A stretch of DNA of 64,000 nt from Arthrobacter sp. FB24 (GTDB taxonomy: Bacteria; Actinomycetota; Actinomycetes; Actinomycetales; Micrococcaceae), in the NCBI RefSeq assembly GCF_000196235.1, contig NC_008538.1:51508-115507 (forward strand). Reading direction: 5' to 3'. Positions 59,949-64,000 of the stretch are shown one piece after another; position 1 is the first letter of the stretch, and each line of letters begins with the position of its first letter. The notes under the pieces were generated by a model. It saw only the letters and a program-made list of their open reading frames with translations, was not told the DNA's origin and did no database searches. The position numbers and the translations under genes were made by a program.

Positions 59949-61250
59949 TCAGTCGGTCGGGTTCGTGAGAACAAGGTGGCCGACGGCGGTGTTCGACGCG
60001 GGCACGTGGTAAAAGCGGTGATTCACCTCGGGGCTCTCGCCTCCGAACTGATCATCCATCGCACCGCGCGCGATGAGCCAGTCGACTAGCTCGATGCCCT
60101 CGGAACCGGCCTCGTCGACGTACTCCATGTGCTGCCATTCTGTCAGGCCCACGGGGTCGGCGATGAGGTGGTCCAGGAATGCGTTGTCCCACTCCTCGTT
60201 AATGAGGCCAGCGCGGGGGCCCTGCAGCTGGTGGCTCATGCCGCCGGTTCCCCAAATTTGAACGTTGAGCGGCTCACCGTCCCACTTGTCCAGCGCGCGG
60301 CGGAGCGCACGCCCGAGTTCGTAGCAGCGACGTCCGGACGGCACCGGATACTGCACAACGTTCACGGCGAGGGGGATGACCCTGACGGGCCATTCCTCGA
60401 CATCGCCATACACAAGCGACAGCGGCACCGTGAGGCCGTGATCCACGACCATCTCGTTGACGAGCGTGAGGTCGAAGTCATCCTGGATCACGGACTGGGC
60501 GATGTGTGCGGCCAGCTCGGGATAGCCTTTGACGTCGGGCACAGGGCGGGGGCCATAGCCCTCGTCCGCGACCGGGTACTCCGCGCCGGTGCCGAGTACG
60601 AAGGTCGGGATGATCGAGGAGTCGAAGGCTGTGGCGTGGTCGTTGTACACCAGGATGACGACGTCGGGCAGGTTCTCCTTGGCCCACTCTCGCGTCCACT
60701 CATACCCGGAGAACACCTTCTTCCAGTACGGCTCCTCGGTCTTACCGAGGTCCATCGCTGCGCCGATCGCCGGCACGTGCGAGGTGAATAGTGCCGAGGT
60801 GTACTGCGCCGGAGCATCCTGCCGCACCGTCTCCGCCTTCTCGCCGGGCTCAGGAGGCGTCCATCCGTCGAGGTCCTTGAGGCGGTTTCCCTCCGGGCGG
60901 CGCCCACCGCCGATCATCATGTCTCGGTACGCGGCCTCAGACATGCCCGTCATCGAGCCGGCCATCTGCTGAAAGCTCAGGCCGTGAGTGGCGCCGATCT
61001 TGGCCAGGAAGTAGATGTTCCCGCCCTCGGCGATGCAGGTGTTGAGGTCGATGTCGAGCACCGCCTGGCGCTGCACCGGGTTGAGAGGCCACTCGTCCAG
61101 GTACGCACCGCGGTCGGCCAGATACCGTTCGCGGTTCTCCGGTTTCATCAGCGACATGCAGAACTGGTTTAGGTTGTAGCCCTTTCGGGCCTGGTCGGCA
61201 TCAAAGATGGTGGTGCCAGGGACGTCTTTGTATGGTTTGTCGAGTGTCAT
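59949..61250 (-). CDS. ligAB: Protocatechuate 4,5-dioxygenase, fused alpha and beta chains (LigAB)
   Basis: 433 aa from ATG 61250 (AAGGAGTATGAC upstream). Residues ~18-115 are LigA-like (KGYNLNQFCMSLMKPENRER, LAKIGATHGLSFQQMAGSMT) and ~140-430 are LigB-like with iron ligands H158 (LFTSHVPAIG) and H205 (VYNDHATAF), then VVDHGLTVPLS and GTGGMSHQL. It cleaves protocatechuate between carbons 4 and 5 with O2 and Fe(II). The chains are separate in Sphingobium but fused in Arthrobacter (PcmA). Overlaps nothing; LigI stop is 1 bp before the ATG. Confidence 0.95.
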   Translation of the reverse strand: MTLDKPYKDVPGTTIFDADQARKGYNLNQFCMSLMKPENRERYLADRGAYLDEWPLNPVQRQAVLDIDLNTCIAEGGNIYFLAKIGATHGLSFQQMAGSMTGMSEAAYRDMMIGGGRRPEGNRLKDLDGWTPPEPGEKAETVRQDAPAQYTSALFTSHVPAIGAAMDLGKTEEPYWKKVFSGYEWTREWAKENLPDVVILVYNDHATAFDSSIIPTFVLGTGAEYPVADEGYGPRPVPDVKGYPELAAHIAQSVIQDDFDLTLVNEMVVDHGLTVPLSLVYGDVEEWPVRVIPLAVNVVQYPVPSGRRCYELGRALRRALDKWDGEPLNVQIWGTGGMSHQLQGPRAGLINEEWDNAFLDHLIADPVGLTEWQHMEYVDEAGSEGIELVDWLIARGAMDDQFGGESPEVNHRFYHVPASNTAVGHLVLTNPTD

Positions 61251-61251
61251 G

Positions 61252-62190
61252 TCATACTCCTTCGGGCCAGTAGAGGCGGCGAGGATTGTCGACAAGCAGC
61301 TGCCGTTGCAGTTCCGACGTCGCCGCGATCTGCGGGATGTAGTCGACCAGAAGCCCGTCGTCGGGCATGTGGTCCTTGAGGTTGGGGTGCGGCCAGTCGG
61401 TTCCCCAGAGGACGCGGGAGGGGAACTCCTCGACTACGCGGCGGGCGAAGGGGACGACGTCGCGGTAGGCGTGCTGTTCGCCTTCGAGGGCGCGGGGGCC
61501 GGTGACGGACAGACGCTCTGGGCAGGAGACCTTGGTCCACACGTTAGTGTTCTCACGCATGAATCGCAGGAACAGTTCGAACTCGGGACCGTCCGGATCC
61601 TTGGTAACGTCGGGCCGTCCCATGTGATCGACGACCAAGTCGGTCGGGATCGACGAAAAGAAGTCGTACAGCTCGGGCAGATCCTCGGCTTCGAAGTAGA
61701 TCACAACGTGCCATCCAAGTGGCGCGATCTTGGCCACGATCTCCTCGAGCGAGTCGGTGGGCACGCGGTCGACCAGACGTTTCACGAAGTTGAACCGGAC
61801 GCCCCGTACCCCGGCCTCATGCAACTCGGCGAGTTGATCGTCGGTCACGTCACGGCGGACGGTCGCAACACCGCGGGCGCGACCTTCGCTACGCTGCAAT
61901 GCGTCGACCAGGGCCCGGTTGTCGGAACCGTGGCATGTCGCCTGTACGATGACGTTCCGGTCGAATCCCAGCTGGTCTCGCAAGGCGAACAGCTGGTACG
62001 CCGAGGCGTCGCATGGAGTGTACTTGCGCTGAGGTGCGTAGGGGAACTGCCCGCCCGGCCCGAACACATGGCAGTGGGCGTCTACAGAGCCCTCTGGCAG
62101 CCGGAACGTCGGTGTGCTCGGTCCGTCGTACCAGTCGAGCCAGCCCTCCGACTTCTCGAAATCTCCGGTGGTATCGCCGTGTGTCATCAT
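61252..62190 (-). CDS. ligI: 2-pyrone-4,6-dicarboxylate lactonase (LigI)
   Basis: 312 aa amidohydrolase. VDAHCHVFGPGGQFPYAP has the H39-x-H41 pair, and VLWGTDWPHPN supplies the C-terminal Asp; VIVQATCHGSDN, GVRGVRFNFV and LVVDHMGRPD are LigI landmarks. It opens the lactone to 4-oxalomesaconate. Start ATG 62190 overlaps the LigK stop (ATGA); ATG 62187 is an equal alternative. Confidence 0.94.
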   Translation of the reverse strand: MMTHGDTTGDFEKSEGWLDWYDGPSTPTFRLPEGSVDAHCHVFGPGGQFPYAPQRKYTPCDASAYQLFALRDQLGFDRNVIVQATCHGSDNRALVDALQRSEGRARGVATVRRDVTDDQLAELHEAGVRGVRFNFVKRLVDRVPTDSLEEIVAKIAPLGWHVVIYFEAEDLPELYDFFSSIPTDLVVDHMGRPDVTKDPDGPEFELFLRFMRENTNVWTKVSCPERLSVTGPRALEGEQHAYRDVVPFARRVVEEFPSRVLWGTDWPHPNLKDHMPDDGLLVDYIPQIAATSELQRQLLVDNPRRLYWPEGV

Positions 62191-62882
62191 CAGTTCTCCA
62201 CGTATTCCAGGCCGGCCTTGGCGAGAGGCCCGCGCATGCCGTAGACATCCAGGCCCAAGGCGCCCTCGCGGAACTTCATGCGTTTGGCTTCCTCGTTATC
62301 CTCGCGCTTCTGGCTGGCGTCTGCCACCGCTCTGACAAGCTCACGCGGGACAACCACGACGCCGTCGACGTCGGCCACGACCACGTCGCCAGAGTTCACC
62401 ACGGCGTTCGCGACCACTACGGGGATGTTCACCGATCCGAGGGTGGCCTTGACCGTGCCTTTGGCGTTGACAGCGCGGGAGAACACCGGGAAATCCATCT
62501 TCTCCAGATCGGCGACGTCGCGGACACCACCGTCGATCACCAAGCCCTTGCAGCCGCGGGCGGTCAGCGAGGTGGCGAGCAGCTCGCCGAAGAAGCCGTC
62601 CTCGCTTTCGGTAGTGCAGCCGGCGACGATCACATCGCCTTCCTGCACCTGCTCGACGGCGACGTGGAACATCCAGTTGTCACCAGGCTGTAGCAGCACG
62701 GTCACTGCCGGACCACAGAGCTTAGCGCCGGTGTAGGCCGGCCTGATGTAGGGGCGCAGGAGCCCGACTCGCCCCATCGCCTCATGGATAGTGGAGACGC
62801 CGAACTGCGAAAGCCGTTTGACGTCCGTGGGATCCGGACGTTCGATGTTGGTGCGGACGATGCCGAGGTTGTTCAGTCGCAT
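62190..62882 (-). CDS. ligK: 4-carboxy-4-hydroxy-2-oxoadipate aldolase/oxaloacetate decarboxylase (LigK)
   Basis: 230 aa, RraA-like fold. FGVSTIHEAMGRVGLLRPYI, CKGLVIDGGVRDVADLEKMD (G-G-x-R-D motif binding Mg and pyruvate enolate) and VVNSGDVVVADVDGVVVVP are the family signatures. It cleaves CHA to pyruvate and oxaloacetate. Lies 11 bp after the LigJ gene. Confidence 0.94.
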   Translation of the reverse strand: MRLNNLGIVRTNIERPDPTDVKRLSQFGVSTIHEAMGRVGLLRPYIRPAYTGAKLCGPAVTVLLQPGDNWMFHVAVEQVQEGDVIVAGCTTESEDGFFGELLATSLTARGCKGLVIDGGVRDVADLEKMDFPVFSRAVNAKGTVKATLGSVNIPVVVANAVVNSGDVVVADVDGVVVVPRELVRAVADASQKREDNEEAKRMKFREGALGLDVYGMRGPLAKAGLEYVEN

Positions 62883-62893
62883 TGATGGTCCTC

Positions 62894-63922
62894 TCAGAGC
62901 CCGCGCGCAATAAGGGCGCGGTCAAGCCGTGGGTAGACACGGCGGGCGTTGTCTTCGAACACCTGCGCGCGCTGCGCGTCGTTCAGGTTCGTGGTGGCGT
63001 CGACGTACCGCTTGGTGTCGTCGAAGTAGTGTCCGCTGCGCGGGTCGACGTCGCGCACGGCGCCGATCATCTCGCTCGCGAACAGGATGTTCTCGGTCGG
63101 GACGACCTTGGTGAGAAGGTCGATGCCCGGCTGGTGGTACACGCAGGTGTCGAAGAACACGTTGTTCAGCAGGTGCTCCTCGATTGCGGGCTTGCCCAGC
63201 GCCATTGCGAGCCCACGGAAGCGCCCCCAGTGGTAGGGAACGGCGCCGCCGCCGTGAGGGATTACGAGCTTCAACTCGGGAAAGTCGCCGAACAGGTCGC
63301 CCTGGAGTAGTTGCATGAACGCGGTGGTGTCGGCATTGAGGTAGTGCGCTCCGGTCGTGTGGAAGGCCGGGTTGCACGACGTGCTGACGTGCACCATCGC
63401 AGGGATCTCGTATTCGACGAGTTTCTCGTATACCGGGTACCACGAGCGATCGGTCAGCGGCGGGGACGTCCAGTTGCCGCCGGACGGGTCGGGGTTGAGG
63501 TTCACGGTGACGGCGCCGAGTTCCTCGACGGCGCGCGTAAGCTCGGCAACGCTCGTCGCGGGATCCGTACCGGGGGACTGTGGGAGCATCGCCCCCATTA
63601 GGAAGCGTTCGGGGTAGAGCTCGCTGACGCGGGCGCACAGGTCGTTGCAGATCCGGGCCCAGGTCTCGCTCACAGCGAGGTCTCCGATGTGGTGGGCCAT
63701 GAACGAGGCACGAGGGCTGAATACGGTGACGTCGCTGCCGCGCTCGTTCATGAGCTTGAGCTGGTTGGCCTCGATGGTCTCACGGATGTCGTCATTGCTG
63801 ATGCGCAGGGTCGCAGGGTCAGGAGCGTCCGTGCGTCCTTCAGTGAACGCGATCTGCAGATCACGCCAGGCTCCGAGCTGTGTTGGAGCTGTGGTGTAGT
63901 GGCCGTGGATGTCGATAATCAC
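62894..63922 (-). CDS. ligJ: 4-oxalomesaconate hydratase (LigJ)
   Basis: 342 aa from GTG 63922, which has AAGGACGACAC upstream; starts further left are weaker. IIDIHGHYTT holds H6-x-H8 of the amidohydrolase-type metal site; ERGSDVTVFSPRASFMAHHI, YPERFLMGAMLPQSPGTDP and VIPHGGGAVPYHWGRFRGLA are typical of LigJ. It hydrates 4-oxalomesaconate to 4-carboxy-4-hydroxy-2-oxoadipate. It is the first gene of the seven-gene leftward operon. The promoter must lie in or beyond 63923-64000, which carries no gene. Confidence 0.93.
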   Translation of the reverse strand: MIIDIHGHYTTAPTQLGAWRDLQIAFTEGRTDAPDPATLRISNDDIRETIEANQLKLMNERGSDVTVFSPRASFMAHHIGDLAVSETWARICNDLCARVSELYPERFLMGAMLPQSPGTDPATSVAELTRAVEELGAVTVNLNPDPSGGNWTSPPLTDRSWYPVYEKLVEYEIPAMVHVSTSCNPAFHTTGAHYLNADTTAFMQLLQGDLFGDFPELKLVIPHGGGAVPYHWGRFRGLAMALGKPAIEEHLLNNVFFDTCVYHQPGIDLLTKVVPTENILFASEMIGAVRDVDPRSGHYFDDTKRYVDATTNLNDAQRAQVFEDNARRVYPRLDRALIARGL

Positions 63923-64000
63923 GCGTGTCGTCCTTGTCACTGAGTGTAAACGGTGCGAAAGCAGCTGCACTTCGTTGGATCAGTGCTGCCCCAAATTGAC

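Noticed and set aside
1..64000. CRISPR arrays, tRNA and rRNA genes
   Set aside because: No regularly spaced repeats and no tRNA-like or rRNA-like sequence were seen by eye; a tRNA scan was not possible.

Overview
The window looks like a mobile or plasmid-derived region of a high-GC actinobacterium of the Micrococcaceae (Arthrobacter, Pseudarthrobacter or Paenarthrobacter type). Reasons are the GC-rich coding sequence, frequent GTG/TTG starts with AGGAG-type ribosome binding sites, a MobC/relaxase pair with ParB and DUF4192 genes, and a phthalate operon whose gene order matches the pht operons known from Arthrobacter and Mycobacterium. No replication initiator, rRNA, tRNA or CRISPR array is seen.

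Layout. (1) 0.4-15.2 kb is an accessory island. It holds a two-helix membrane protein, a probable abortive-infection nuclease with a PD-(D/E)XK-like C-terminus, a serine resolvase, a three-gene operon with two tandem DUF3800-like paralogues, a single-chain type ISP restriction-modification enzyme divergent from a SRAP DNA-protein-crosslink protein, a PIN-like protein, a decayed ATP-dependent DNA ligase tail and small hypotheticals. (2) 15.2-24.5 kb is a plasmid backbone: three genes (hypothetical, DUF4192, ParB) each preceded by a near-identical 350-410 bp leader that folds into nested inverted repeats, then MobC, relaxase and a coiled-coil mobilization protein. (3) 24.6-29.9 kb has a CoiA-like protein, an HTH protein with a dyad array in its promoter, and a three-gene recombinase module. 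(4) 30.5-42.9 kb is aromatic-acid cluster 1: MFS transporter, GntR regulator, ferredoxin, ferredoxin reductase, Rieske oxygenase alpha and beta, a broken IclR gene, a class II aldolase-type decarboxylase, a 3-hydroxyisobutyrate-dehydrogenase-like enzyme, a tripartite tricarboxylate transporter (TctABC) and a lipoate-ligase-like protein. (5) 43.4-56.9 kb is cluster 2: an ABC importer, a cysteine hydrolase, a paralogous MFS transporter, an aldo/keto reductase, an IS110 insertion, then oxygenase alpha, beta, a small extra ORF, ferredoxin, reductase, decarboxylase and IclR, i.e. the phtB-Aa-Ab-Ac-Ad-C-R order split by the IS. (6) 57.3-63.9 kb, on the opposite strand, is a compact protocatechuate 4,5-cleavage operon: LigJ, LigK, LigI, fused LigAB, LigC, an aldo/keto reductase and a ModA-like binding protein.

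How it works together. Phthalate-like diacids enter by the ABC or TctABC systems. A Rieske dioxygenase fed by a [3Fe-4S] ferredoxin and FAD reductase makes a cis-dihydrodiol, a dehydrogenase rearomatizes it, and the class II aldolase-like enzyme decarboxylates the dihydroxyphthalate to protocatechuate. LigAB, LigC, LigI, LigJ and LigK then carry it to pyruvate and oxaloacetate. The substrate of cluster 1 is not shown by the sequence; a related aromatic dicarboxylate is the best guess. A GntR operator motif recurs at three cluster 1 promoters, whereas cluster 2 ends in an intact IclR gene.

The most novel signals are the three folded leaders at 15-19 kb, a recurring two-hairpin terminator element (306, 18489 and 20627), the paired DUF3800-like operon, and two proteins of unknown role inside the catabolic operons (112 aa at 53498 and the ModA-like protein at 57304).
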